Counted from the stretch's first letter, positions 14,980 to 23,721 are shown. The stretch is 23,900 nucleotides of DNA from TMED27 sp045106175 (GCA_045106175.1 JBGCEF010000046.1:1-23900); one strand, 5' to 3'. Program-made: numbers and translations. The notes: generated by a model not told the origin, from the sequence alone.

Positions 14980-15457
14980 TTTTAAGTAGCCTGCTTTTGA
15001 TTTTCTTGAGTGTGTTTATTTCTTGCTTTGCAAAATCTGATTCAAGTTCAGATGACCAGCTACATGTGCAGCTAAAGGCTGATGCTTGCATCAATGCGCC
15101 GTTTTTTTGCAATCTAACTAAATATTTTTTTCCTTCTTCAAAACCAAAACCATATGGGCACCCACCGCCGCCTTGGAGCGGTTCAAAGACTTCGATGATG
15201 TTGTCCTCGTTCATTAAATAATCAAAATTCCCGTTCCAGATTTTGTTGATTTCAAACTTTAAGAATTGGGCTTTTTCGCGAGGTTTTTGAAAAGGGTTTA
15301 AGCTTTTTTTTGCAGACGCTTTTACAACCGTTCCTTCAAATATATGACCCGATATTGTTTTTTCAGGGTCTAATGGTAAGAAGATACAATTATAAGCGTT
15401 CGCTCTGCTCATGGAGCAAGTGAGTATTGTAAATAACAGCAGAATGATTCGGTTCAA
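14972..15457 (-). CDS. Exported protein with NTR/TIMP-like domain
   Basis: A 161-residue protein with a signal peptide (hydrophobic core at about 3-13, likely cleavage after SRANA at 21). The mature part has Cys at 24, 100, 130 and 132 and the pattern of bacterial netrin/TIMP-like OB-fold proteins: an early Cys, GHIFEGTVVKAS, FLKFEINKIWNGN, then CPYGFGFEEGKKYLV and a closing Cys pair in SCTCS. The assignment rests on this pattern, not on a search. The start codon is TTG (15455-15457), one base after the gcvT stop, with AAAGG inside the gcvT end as ribosome site. Its end overlaps the M50 protease start. Family members in animals inhibit metalloproteases; bacterial ones are mostly uncharacterised, so inhibition here is speculation. 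Confidence 0.75.
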   Translation of the reverse strand: MNRIILLLFTILTCSMSRANAYNCIFLPLDPEKTISGHIFEGTVVKASAKKSLNPFQKPREKAQFLKFEINKIWNGNFDYLMNEDNIIEVFEPLQGGGGCPYGFGFEEGKKYLVRLQKNGALMQASAFSCTCSWSSELESDFAKQEINTLKKIKSRLLKNE

Positions 15458-15458
15458 A

Positions 15459-16568
15459 TTAAGCTGCCTTTTTCTTCATTGATTTTGTTTTGGCGGATAA
15501 AAATGGCGTGTTCGCAATCTCTGCTGCAATATTACGGCCGCGCACATTCACGAAAACGGAGCTGCCTGTCTGTGCTTGGTCAGCTTTCACATATGCAATT
15601 CCAATCGAAGCCTTAAGCGTTGGTGAGAAACCACCCGAAGTGAGCCAGCCAATTTTTTCATCGTTTTGATTACGGATCTCTGCGCCGTCACGCGCAACGC
15701 CTTTATCGATTAATTTGATACCGACAAGTTTGTTATCTGTGCCCTGCTCGCGATCTTTTGTGATGCGGTCATAACCAAAATATTGATCGGTTTTTTTGCT
15801 CATTACCCATGAAAGGCCAGCTTCTATAGGTGATGTATCAGCATTAATTTCGTGGCCGTAAAGCGCGTATCCCATTTCAAGGCGTAATGAGTCGCGTGCA
15901 GCAAGTCCGATGGGTTTGGTTTCTGAATGTTCTAACAATTTATTCCATACTTGCGCTGCACATGCATTTGGTACGCTTAATTCAAAACCGTCTTCACCAG
16001 TGTAGCCAAGGCGGCTTACTAACATAGGTTCAGCATTCGGCGCTTGGGCCTCCATCATATGCATGTAAGGCAGGTCATCGGCATATACACCAAGCACCTC
16101 ATTTAAGATAAGCTCCGCCGCGTTTCCTTGCATCGCGATAAGTGCGTGATCTTGCATATATGTGAATGTTAAATGATCGGGCAGTTGGCTTTTGATCCAT
16201 GCTATATCTTTGTCTTTACAGCCTGCGTTAATCACGGCGAAAAATTTCGTATCATTAACACGCGTTATAATCAGGTCATCAATGATGCCGCCCTGTTCGT
16301 TTAACAATACTGTATATTGTGCGCGTCCATGTGATTTTGGTTGAAAGGCCGATGGGGTTAGTGTTTCCAAAAACTCTGCTACGCCCTCGCCTTCGATTGT
16401 GATTTGGCCCATGTGGGACACATCGAAAAGACCGCAATGGCTTCGTACCCATTCATGTTCTTTAATGACGCCTTCGCCATAATAAAGCGGCATATCATAG
16501 CCGGCGAACGCGCCCATTTTGGCGCCTAGATCAATGTGTGATTGGTGTAGTGCAGTTTTACGAAGCAT
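15459..16568 (-). CDS. gcvT: Aminomethyltransferase (glycine cleavage T protein)
   Basis: A 369-residue tetrahydrofolate-dependent enzyme that takes the aminomethyl group from GcvH, releasing ammonia and making 5,10-methylene-tetrahydrofolate. Family marks are MPLYYGEGVIKEHEWVRSHC and GLFDVSHMGQI (46-56), GGIIDDLI (92-99, with the conserved Asp pair), and LGYTGEDGFELSVP with the following AARDSLRLEMGYALYGHEI. Length is normal. AAGGA precedes the ATG by seven bases or so. It is the first gene of the operon and is divergent from hisI across 74 bases. That gap is too short for a glycine riboswitch. Confidence 0.98.
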   Translation of the reverse strand: MLRKTALHQSHIDLGAKMGAFAGYDMPLYYGEGVIKEHEWVRSHCGLFDVSHMGQITIEGEGVAEFLETLTPSAFQPKSHGRAQYTVLLNEQGGIIDDLIITRVNDTKFFAVINAGCKDKDIAWIKSQLPDHLTFTYMQDHALIAMQGNAAELILNEVLGVYADDLPYMHMMEAQAPNAEPMLVSRLGYTGEDGFELSVPNACAAQVWNKLLEHSETKPIGLAARDSLRLEMGYALYGHEINADTSPIEAGLSWVMSKKTDQYFGYDRITKDREQGTDNKLVGIKLIDKGVARDGAEIRNQNDEKIGWLTSGGFSPTLKASIGIAYVKADQAQTGSSVFVNVRGRNIAAEIANTPFLSAKTKSMKKKAA

Positions 16569-16599
16569 TGTTTGATCCTTTATGTTAATGTGCGTGTGA

Positions 16600-16628
16600 A
16601 TATTAGTCAGGCAAGAGAGATGAGTCTA
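16600..16628 (-). promoter_or_regulatory. Putative promoter of the gcvT operon
   Basis: Minus strand TAGACT (16623-16628), 17-base spacer, TAATAT (16600-16605); 4/6 matches in each box. It is the best candidate in the short gcvT-hisI divergent spacer and would give a leader of about 25 bases. Confidence 0.4.
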
Positions 16629-16642
16629 GAGAAAGTGAAAAT

Positions 16643-16975
16643 ATGACTAAAACTTCTTTCATTGAAACATTGAAATTTAACGATGACGGTTTGATCCCGG
16701 CGATTGCGCAACAGCATGATACGGGCGAAGTGTTGATGATGGCATGGATGAATGCAGATACGATCAAAGAGACACTCATGCAAAAGCGTGTTTGTTACTG
16801 GTCACGGTCACGTCAAGCGTTTTGGCGTAAAGGTGATACATCCGGGCATACGCAAGAATTGATCGAAATGCGTTATGATTGTGATCAGGATGCCATTTTG
16901 CTTTTGGTGGATCAAATTGGTCCGGCTTGTCATACGGGTGCGCGTAATTGTTTTTTTAATATTGTTGGACAATAG
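16643..16975 (+). CDS. hisI: Phosphoribosyl-AMP cyclohydrolase
   Basis: A 110-residue enzyme that opens the adenine ring of phosphoribosyl-AMP in the third step of histidine biosynthesis. The signature CYWSRSRQAFWRKGDTSGHT is at 51-70. The metal residues are present: the DCDQD motif at 79-83, plus Cys 96 and Cys 103, with C80-C96-C103 spaced as in the zinc site of characterised members. It lacks the HisE pyrophosphohydrolase domain found fused in E. coli. No strong Shine-Dalgarno is visible. An 8-codon reading frame (ATG at 16620) overlaps its start as ATGA. It stands apart from other his genes, and the efflux operon begins 62 bases downstream. Confidence 0.96.
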   Translation: MTKTSFIETLKFNDDGLIPAIAQQHDTGEVLMMAWMNADTIKETLMQKRVCYWSRSRQAFWRKGDTSGHTQELIEMRYDCDQDAILLLVDQIGPACHTGARNCFFNIVGQ

Positions 16976-17010
16976 GCGCAAAAGATTCATATATAGCGTA
17001 TCGAAATTTG

Positions 17011-17023
17011 GCATGTACCATGC
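17011..17023. repeat. Short dyad upstream of the efflux operon
   Basis: gcatg-tac-catgc, perfect 5-bp arms, ending 14 bases before the ATG of the outer-membrane factor gene. It could be a weak operator; no regulator gene lies nearby and no clear promoter was found. Confidence 0.25.
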
Positions 17024-17037
17024 AATAAGCGCACAAT

Positions 17038-18561
17038 ATGATACGCAGAAATATAGTTTTACTAGGGTTTGTATTCGTTCTGAGTGGTTGCGCTTTAGGG
17101 CCTGACTTTTTAAGACCTTTTAATGCAGCAAGCGATGGTGAGCGGACTTTTCTAAATGATGTTTACTCGGTTGATGGCGGTGACACCCAAGATATAAGTC
17201 TGTGGTGGGAGCGCATTGATGACCCTATTTTTAATGAATATGTGTCACGATTGCTGCGGCAAAATTTGCAGCTTAAGCAGGCAGCAGAGCGCATAGTGCA
17301 AGCGCAAGCACGGGCAAATATTTCTCGCGGCGGGTTTTTTCCATCGATTGGCACAGCTACAAGCGGGTCGCGTTCTTTTACTAATAATTTTGGTAATTTT
17401 AGTAGCGTTAATTCTGATCGTACCTTTACAGAAAGTTTTGATGCCAGTCTTGAAGTTTCATGGGCGCTTGATTTGTTTGGTCGTGTTCGCCGCAGTGTTG
17501 AGGCAGCGGATGCCAATATTCTTGCTTCCGAATATGATCGCAAAGCTTTGGTTCATGCCCTCATTGCGCAGCTATTGAATACGCGTGTTGAAGTGGCGTC
17601 ACAGAAAAAGTTTTTGGAGCTTGCGCAAAAGACTGCTGATAACCAACGCGATATTTTGAAGATTATTGAGCGACGTTATGAAATGGGGACTGCCAATACG
17701 CGGCCGCAAGATATTTTAAACGCACAAGATAACGTTGCGCGCGCGGAAGCAGATGTTGCATTAAATAAGCGCCTTTTGGCTGATGCGGCCTATCGATTAG
17801 ATGTTTTATTAGGGCAAACGCCGGGGACATTTGATCCGTTTGAAGCTGATTTCGCGATGATTGCGCCACCCGTTGATGTGCCTATTTGTTTACCTGCTGA
17901 TCTGCTTGATCGTCGTCCTGATTTACGGGCATCTGAATTGCGCGTAAAAGCGGCGAACGCAGATATAGGTCTAGCGATAGCTGATTTGTATCCGCAATTT
18001 AGCCTTGGTGGGTCGATTGGTTTTGGCAGCCCTGAGACTTCGAATTTATTCAATGCAAATCAGTTGGCTGGAAATATATTAGCCAGTATCACATCACGCC
18101 TGTTCGAAGGCGGCGCTTTACGAGCGAATATTAATTTGCAACGCGCAGAGACGCGAGAATTGGCCGCGCTTTATGCAGAAAATGTTTTAAATGCTATGCG
18201 TGAAGTTGAAAGCAGCCTTCAGGCGGAAAAAGCGCTTCATCGACAGCTTCAAATGGCTAATCAATCGGCTGAAGCTCTGCGGAAGGCAGAAAAGATTACT
18301 TATGGTCGTTATTTGCGAGGCATTGAAAACCTCAATGATTTCTTACTCGCGCAGCAAGAGCATTATTTAGCGCAGCAAACCGTTATTAGTGTTCAAACAA
18401 TAAAATGGAATACACGGACCGCGCTTTATCTCGCGCTGGGCGGTGATTGGTTCGGGCATGTTCCAAATGATGGTTGCGGATATGCATCGCATAAACAGGC
18501 AAATAACAAAGCTTTAGATACAGACACCCAAGGACAAGAGCATGGCGAAAACAAAGAATAA
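17038..18561 (+). CDS. Outer-membrane efflux lipoprotein, NodT/OprM type
   Basis: A 507-residue TolC-like outer-membrane factor that forms the exit duct of a tripartite efflux pump. It carries a lipoprotein signal peptide with lipobox LSGC (lipidated Cys 18), followed by GPDF as in NodT-family proteins. Two OEP repeats follow: the first has LWWERIDDPIFNEYVSRLL and LEVSWALDLFGRVRRSVEAA, the second has LLDRRPDLRASELRVKAANA and the helix region to about residue 460. The C-terminal 40 residues are polar and not conserved. No clear ribosome site precedes the ATG, and upstream alternatives are blocked by a stop. It overlaps the next gene by 20 bases, so the operon is translationally linked. Substrate unknown. 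Confidence 0.93.
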   Translation: MIRRNIVLLGFVFVLSGCALGPDFLRPFNAASDGERTFLNDVYSVDGGDTQDISLWWERIDDPIFNEYVSRLLRQNLQLKQAAERIVQAQARANISRGGFFPSIGTATSGSRSFTNNFGNFSSVNSDRTFTESFDASLEVSWALDLFGRVRRSVEAADANILASEYDRKALVHALIAQLLNTRVEVASQKKFLELAQKTADNQRDILKIIERRYEMGTANTRPQDILNAQDNVARAEADVALNKRLLADAAYRLDVLLGQTPGTFDPFEADFAMIAPPVDVPICLPADLLDRRPDLRASELRVKAANADIGLAIADLYPQFSLGGSIGFGSPETSNLFNANQLAGNILASITSRLFEGGALRANINLQRAETRELAALYAENVLNAMREVESSLQAEKALHRQLQMANQSAEALRKAEKITYGRYLRGIENLNDFLLAQQEHYLAQQTVISVQTIKWNTRTALYLALGGDWFGHVPNDGCGYASHKQANNKALDTDTQGQEHGENKE

Positions 18562-19756
18562 GCCTTCAAAGGCTGATGATCATAATTCTAACGATCAAGA
18601 AAACCGTAGCCATCGTGGTGAGAACAGCCTCTTTTGGGGGCTAGTGCAGTTGGTTCTTGTCTTTGCGTTTGTGTTTGGATCTTTTGCTGTTTCAGGCATT
18701 TTGAAATCAGGTAAGAAAGAAGCAAAAGAGCGCGTTGTTGAAGAGCGTATTTTATTTGCAAAGACAGAGACGATCTCTCCAGACTCATTTCGTATTGCCT
18801 TTGATACAACAGGCATTATTGCAGCGCGTGCGAATATTGAGGTTACGCCGCAAGTAAGCGGGAAGATTGTATCCGTTAATGATGCATTTTTCGAAGGCGG
18901 TACGTTTGAAGCGAATGACGTTTTATTTGTGATTGAACCGCTTGATTTTGAGTTGGAAATCAGACGGTTGGAATCGCAAGTTGCGCAGGCACGCACGGCA
19001 TTTAACCTAGAAGAGGCCGAGTCAAAGGCCGCGATAGCAGATTGGAAACAGGTGAATGGTAAAAAGCCAGTTCCGTCTTTAGTCGCGCGAAAACCACAGA
19101 AAGCAGAAGCATGGGCCAATTTGAAAGCGGCAAAAGCGCAGCTTGAAAATGCGAAGCTTGATCTTGCGCGCAGTCAATTTTCGCTTCCGTTTGCAGGCCG
19201 TGTTCTTTCAGCCAGCGCAGAGGTTGGACAATTTGTGAATGCCGGGCAAAGTTATGGCAGTGTTTATGATGCCAAAAATTTAGAAGTGCAGGTTTCGCTT
19301 AAAGATGAACACCTAAAATGGTTGTTACAAACCGAGACGCCGGAGATTACAATTTCATATGAGCATTTGGGGCAAACTAAAACTCTGGAAGGGTTTTTAA
19401 AACGCGGGGTTACCTCGCTTAATAATCAAACGCGGTTCGCGCGTGTTAGCTTTGGGATTAAAGATCCGCCGGACGATATTTTGCCGGGTGTTTTTGTAAC
19501 TTTGAATATCAAAGGTCCGACAGTTAAAGACACACTCAGTGTGCCAATCGGTGCTTTGCAAAAGAATGATACAGTATGGATATTGAATGATAAAAATGAA
19601 ATTTTTTCTTTGTCGCTTAAACGTATTTTTGGCAATGATGACATCGTTGTTTATGCGGGCGCGCATACGCCATTTAGAATTGTTACCAGTAAAATGCCCG
19701 GCGCGGTTGAAGGCATGACCATCAGAACATCTTTTGATGACAATGGAGCGCAATAA
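18542..19756 (+). CDS. RND efflux membrane-fusion (periplasmic adaptor) protein
   Basis: A 404-residue adaptor bridging the inner-membrane pump and the outer-membrane duct. Its cytoplasmic N-terminus (1-29) is hydrophilic and unusually long; a membrane anchor follows (about 30-54). Then come the split barrel/lipoyl halves (IEVTPQVSGKIVSVNDAFFE near 98-117, and SLPFAGRVLSASAEVGQFVNA near 214-234), with an alpha-helical hairpin between and a beta-barrel plus membrane-proximal domain after. The ATG lies within the end of the preceding gene, with AAGGA seven bases upstream. Its stop overlaps the pump start as TAATG. The family is clear, the substrate not. Confidence 0.92.
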   Translation: MAKTKNKPSKADDHNSNDQENRSHRGENSLFWGLVQLVLVFAFVFGSFAVSGILKSGKKEAKERVVEERILFAKTETISPDSFRIAFDTTGIIAARANIEVTPQVSGKIVSVNDAFFEGGTFEANDVLFVIEPLDFELEIRRLESQVAQARTAFNLEEAESKAAIADWKQVNGKKPVPSLVARKPQKAEAWANLKAAKAQLENAKLDLARSQFSLPFAGRVLSASAEVGQFVNAGQSYGSVYDAKNLEVQVSLKDEHLKWLLQTETPEITISYEHLGQTKTLEGFLKRGVTSLNNQTRFARVSFGIKDPPDDILPGVFVTLNIKGPTVKDTLSVPIGALQKNDTVWILNDKNEIFSLSLKRIFGNDDIVVYAGAHTPFRIVTSKMPGAVEGMTIRTSFDDNGAQ

Positions 19757-22700
19757 TGAGCGGCGATCCCGATGAGGTTCAAGAACGCGGTTTAATCGCA
19801 TGGTTTATTGAAAACCATGTGGCGGCAAATATTTTGATGATGTTGTTTTTATTGGGCGGCATATTTTCTGTATCACAAATGCGGACAGAAACTTTTCCGT
19901 CCATTGATCCTAAAATGATTACAATTTCTGTTATCTATCCTGGTGCGACGCCTTTTGAGGTTGCTGATTCTATCACCAGCCGCGTTGAAGAAGCGCTGAT
20001 CGGAACCGAGGGCGTTAAACGCATATCTTCCAGTGCATCCGAAGGATATGGGGTGATTAGCGTTGAGTTGGAAGATTTTGCAGATGGTGACGTTGTTTAT
20101 AATGATGTTGAAACATCTGTTACAAGCCTGTCTGATTTTCCGCCCGTAGATGCGGAGCGCCCGATCATTACGAAGGTTAAAATCACGCCTGAAGTTTTGA
20201 ACTTTGCGTTGCATGGTGATGTGCCTGAAGAGACGCTTAAATACTGGTCAGAGACGATTGAAGATGAGCTTAAAGCGCTTGATGGGATTGCATTAACCAG
20301 TGTGAGCGGTATTCGCGATTATCAAATTTCAATTGAAGTTTCCGAAGATGCTTTGCGGCAATATGGTATGTCTATAAATGATGTCAGCAACGCCGTTGAA
20401 GCATTTTCCATTGATGTGCCCGCTGGGACGATTGAATCTAGTCGTGGTGAGATTTTATTGCGTGTTCAAGAAAAAGGAATTGTCGGTGAGGATTTTGACA
20501 CTATTGTTCTTCGCAGCCTGCCTGACGGGTCCAAGCTTTATTTAGGCAATGTGGCCAAGGTGGTTGATGGGTTTGAAGATACTAATTTGATTAGTAAATA
20601 TAATGGTGAGCCTGCGGCTTTTATAAGGATTTCGCGTTCTACGACCGAGGACACTCTAGCGATTGCAGAGATTGCAAAAGAGTATGTTGAGAGCGTTCAA
20701 CTTCCTGCGGGGCTCACGCTTTCGATACAAAATGATGAAACCATTCCATTGAATGACCGTATTAATTTAATGCTGCGTAATTCCATTCTTGGGTTCATGT
20801 TGGTGTTTGTTATTTTGCTCTTATTCCTTGATTTGAAATTGGCGTTTTGGACAAGTGTTGCCATTCCGGTGTCTTTCTTGGGTGGTTTAATGTGCATCTA
20901 TTTCCTTGGATATAGCATTAATATGATTTCACTTTTTGCGCTGATTGTTGTTTTAGGGGTTGTTGTTGATGATGCCATTGTGACGGGTGAGAGCATTTAT
21001 GAAGCCCAGCAGAAAGATTTGCATCTTAGCCCTAACCAACGTGTGTTAAAGGGCGTTAAGAATGTTATTGCGCCCGTGACTGTGGGTGTTTCAACAACGA
21101 TTGCGGCCTTTGCACCTTTGCTTTTTAGTACAGGGACATTAGGGGAAATCATCAAATTTATTCCGATTGTTGTGATTCCGATTTTAGCTATTTCATTGAT
21201 CGAGGCCTATTTTATTTTGCCGTCGCATTTATCCAATCCGCGGCGATGGAGCAAGGGAATTATGGCGGTTGTGCGTAATCGTTTTGCGGATGGTTTGGCG
21301 TGGTTTATTCGATGCATTGTTGTGCCAGGTGTCTCATTTTTCATGAAAATTCGTTATGCGACTGTTGTCGGGTTTTTCTGTTTTGCTTTTTTGACTGTTG
21401 TTATGTTTCAAACGGGTGTTATTCGATTCATATTCTTCCCGAATGTCGAAGGCGACAAGGTCACAGTCGAAGTGACGATGGAGGAAGGCACGCCATTCGC
21501 TCTGACTAAGGATGCTGTTTTATTTATAGAAGAACAAGCCATCGCTTTAGAGGCAGCTTTGACTATTGAAGGGCAAAGCCCGTTTGAGAGCATTGCCGTG
21601 AGCATTGGGCAGGTTTCAACCGATAGCAACCCTGGCGCGAGCGCTTCTAGCTCAAATGCGAATAATATTGGGCAAGTTAAACTTGCGTTGACGCCATCTG
21701 ATCTTCGTAATGTATCGGCCGTTGAAATTGAAGGAATGATGCGTGATAGAATTCAAAATTTGCCAAATGTAAAAACATTAGAATTTGAAAGTTCGTTGAT
21801 TGCGAGTAATGCGGATGTGGAAATTGAGTTAAGCCATCCAGATGAGGCGGTTTTAGATGAGGCCGCCGAGCTTGTGAAGGACGCTATTGGATCGATTGAT
21901 GGAACCGTTGAAATCGATGATACGTTTGAACAAGGTAAAAGCGAATATGTCTTTAAGTTGAATGATGCTGGTTTTGCGGCAGGACTTACACCTGCGGCCC
22001 TGGGGCAGCAATTAAGAAGTGCATTTTTTGGTCAAGAGGTGCAAAGATTTCAGCGTGGACGATCAGAAGTTATTGTTTATGTGCGTTATCCGAAAGACCA
22101 ACGTGAGAGCCTAGAGGCGCTGCAAGATACGCGCATTAGACTTAGTGATGGTCAAGGGGTTCCTTTATCGTCTGTTGTCGATATCAAAGAACAATTTGGG
22201 TATTCGAAAATTAACACCGTTAATGGACGACGTATTGTTAGTGTGACTGCGGATGTTGATGTGGGTGTGACGACGCCGACTGATGTGATTGGCAAATTGC
22301 GTAATGATCTTTTGCCCGAAATACAATCGCGTTTCACCGGATTGAGTTATAGTTTTGAGGGTGAAAGCCGTGAACAAAGCGAAGATTTAGCGAGCTTAGG
22401 TCGCAACATGTTGATTGCGTGTTTGTTAATTTATGTTCTTTTGGGATCTCAGCTTCGTAGCTATATGCAGCCCGTTATTATTATGGCGGCTATTCCATTT
22501 GGCCTTGTTGGGGCGATATGGGGGCATTATCTTTTGGGTCATGATGTGACCTTTATTTCCATGTTCGGTATGGTTGCCTTAAGCGGTGTTGTTGTGAATG
22601 ACAGCGTTGTGTTGATGGATTTTTTCAACAAAAAACGTAATGAAGGGATGGAGACATTTGAGGCCATGACCGTTGCCGTAGCTCGACGTTTTCGTCCTAT

Positions 22701-22938
22701 TTTGTTGACCACTTTAACAACCAGTCTTGGTTTGCTACCTATGCTTTTAGAGACGAGTTTACAGGCGCAATTTTTAATCCCGATGGTGATATCACTTGCG
22801 ACGGGGATTATCTTTGCGACATTTGTGATTATGATTTTGATCCCGTGCCTTGTTATCATCCTTGATGATTTTAAGCGGATGGGGCGTTGGTGTTCAGCGA
22901 CAACACTCTTTTTCTGTGATCAGTTGCGACCCCGATAG
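19756..22938 (+). CDS. RND efflux pump, inner-membrane transporter (AcrB/HAE1-like)
   Basis: A 1060-residue proton-driven exporter with the standard duplicated layout: one membrane helix, a large periplasmic loop, six helices, then the same again. The first helix carries HVAANILMMLFLLGGIFSV. The TM4 proton-relay pair is present as GVVVDDAIV (D405, D406); the usual asparagine after it is replaced, reading TGESIYE. The second half has the matching GVVVNDSVVLMDFFN. Length and motifs indicate a functional pump; it belongs to a less studied branch rather than to classic AcrB, so I give no symbol. GGAG seven bases before the ATG, which overlaps the adaptor stop by one base, supports the start. Its stop is only three bases from the stop of the convergent gene. 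Confidence 0.95.
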   Translation: MSGDPDEVQERGLIAWFIENHVAANILMMLFLLGGIFSVSQMRTETFPSIDPKMITISVIYPGATPFEVADSITSRVEEALIGTEGVKRISSSASEGYGVISVELEDFADGDVVYNDVETSVTSLSDFPPVDAERPIITKVKITPEVLNFALHGDVPEETLKYWSETIEDELKALDGIALTSVSGIRDYQISIEVSEDALRQYGMSINDVSNAVEAFSIDVPAGTIESSRGEILLRVQEKGIVGEDFDTIVLRSLPDGSKLYLGNVAKVVDGFEDTNLISKYNGEPAAFIRISRSTTEDTLAIAEIAKEYVESVQLPAGLTLSIQNDETIPLNDRINLMLRNSILGFMLVFVILLLFLDLKLAFWTSVAIPVSFLGGLMCIYFLGYSINMISLFALIVVLGVVVDDAIVTGESIYEAQQKDLHLSPNQRVLKGVKNVIAPVTVGVSTTIAAFAPLLFSTGTLGEIIKFIPIVVIPILAISLIEAYFILPSHLSNPRRWSKGIMAVVRNRFADGLAWFIRCIVVPGVSFFMKIRYATVVGFFCFAFLTVVMFQTGVIRFIFFPNVEGDKVTVEVTMEEGTPFALTKDAVLFIEEQAIALEAALTIEGQSPFESIAVSIGQVSTDSNPGASASSSNANNIGQVKLALTPSDLRNVSAVEIEGMMRDRIQNLPNVKTLEFESSLIASNADVEIELSHPDEAVLDEAAELVKDAIGSIDGTVEIDDTFEQGKSEYVFKLNDAGFAAGLTPAALGQQLRSAFFGQEVQRFQRGRSEVIVYVRYPKDQRESLEALQDTRIRLSDGQGVPLSSVVDIKEQFGYSKINTVNGRRIVSVTADVDVGVTTPTDVIGKLRNDLLPEIQSRFTGLSYSFEGESREQSEDLASLGRNMLIACLLIYVLLGSQLRSYMQPVIIMAAIPFGLVGAIWGHYLLGHDVTFISMFGMVALSGVVVNDSVVLMDFFNKKRNEGMETFEAMTVAVARRFRPILLTTLTTSLGLLPMLLETSLQAQFLIPMVISLATGIIFATFVIMILIPCLVIILDDFKRMGRWCSATTLFFCDQLRPR

Positions 22939-22941
22939 AAT

Positions 22942-23685
22942 TTACTGTCTTAGGATTTCAAAGTCGCTGACGCTGTCTTCTTCCGCTTGTCTGGTGCGCA
23001 GGAACATCATCGGCTGCGTTGTATTGATAAAGAGTGTTTTTTTCTGGCCCGTGCGAATGTCTTCGACATCATGCATATTGTAAAAAAGTGTTTCTTGATC
23101 TGCTTGGATTGTTTCGAGGACTTTGAACCCAAGCTGTCCAAGTATCACTGTTTCTTCGCTCATTGTGAAAACATAAAAGGCAGAATTGATACTGTTGCCA
23201 TCGCCGACCGCCATGATGGAACGAACTAACCCGTCGCGCATCCACATAAAGAAACGCTGACGGCCAAAAGATTTGTCTAATTTGGTAAAAGACAAAGCTT
23301 GAGCGACCACACGTATATTGCCCATATGCATCATGACGAGGTTGCGATATTCATCGATTGCCTTTGCGCGCTCTTGTGTCGTTTTACCTGTTTGTACTGT
23401 AAAGGCTAGTTTTTGCATCTGGTTGATAACATTTTCGCCGATTGGATCATATTGGCTTGTTTCTGAATAGAGTTTTCGCAAATTAGCAAAGTTGAACTGA
23501 TTATCCATGTAAAGCATGGCATTGCGCACTGCGTGATCAAAGTAAGGATTGGCGCGATAGCTTCTATCGAATGTTTTTAGGGAAGGGCGCGACAAATCAG
23601 CGCTTTGCGCCAACGATAGTGCGGGTAAAGCCGTGATAGTTAATAGGGTTACAAACGATAAAAATGCAATTTTGAATTTATTCAT
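22942..23685 (-). CDS. Exported protein of unknown function
   Basis: I do not recognise the family. The 247-residue product has a clear signal peptide (basic MNKFK, hydrophobic to about 24, likely cleavage after LSLA at 26). The mature part is mainly helical, with no membrane span and no cysteine. Notable stretches are RSYRANPYFDHAVRNAMLYM near 42-61, FGRQRFFMWMRDGLVRSIMA, and a C-terminal region ending near TQPMMFLRTRQAEED. It is probably periplasmic. It is the only gene between the RND operon and tuf. No ribosome site precedes the ATG, and a good -10 box ends only eight bases upstream, which suggests leaderless translation. It converges with the RND pump gene with no terminator between. Confidence 0.85.
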   Translation of the reverse strand: MNKFKIAFLSFVTLLTITALPALSLAQSADLSRPSLKTFDRSYRANPYFDHAVRNAMLYMDNQFNFANLRKLYSETSQYDPIGENVINQMQKLAFTVQTGKTTQERAKAIDEYRNLVMMHMGNIRVVAQALSFTKLDKSFGRQRFFMWMRDGLVRSIMAVGDGNSINSAFYVFTMSEETVILGQLGFKVLETIQADQETLFYNMHDVEDIRTGQKKTLFINTTQPMMFLRTRQAEEDSVSDFEILRQ

Positions 23686-23686
23686 A

Positions 23687-23721
23687 GATACTATTGTATC
23701 ATGAGTTTTATGTCTTGTGAT
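23687..23721 (-). promoter_or_regulatory. Promoter and overlapping dyad of the exported-protein gene
   Basis: Minus strand ATCACA (23716-23721), 17-base spacer, TACAAT (23693-23698). The -10 lies inside the inverted repeat gatac-tatt-gtatc (23687-23700). The start of transcription would fall on or beside the ATG at 23685. Confidence 0.45.

Noticed and set aside
16569..16642. Glycine riboswitch before gcvT
   Set aside because: The divergent spacer is only 74 bases and the inferred leader about 25, too short for even one glycine aptamer; none was recognised before gcvPA, gcvPB or the carboxyltransferase gene.
16961..16973. Inverted repeat attgt-tgg-acaat at the hisI end as terminator or operator
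   Set aside because: Only 5-bp AT-rich arms inside coding sequence, no T-run after it on the plus strand; probably chance.
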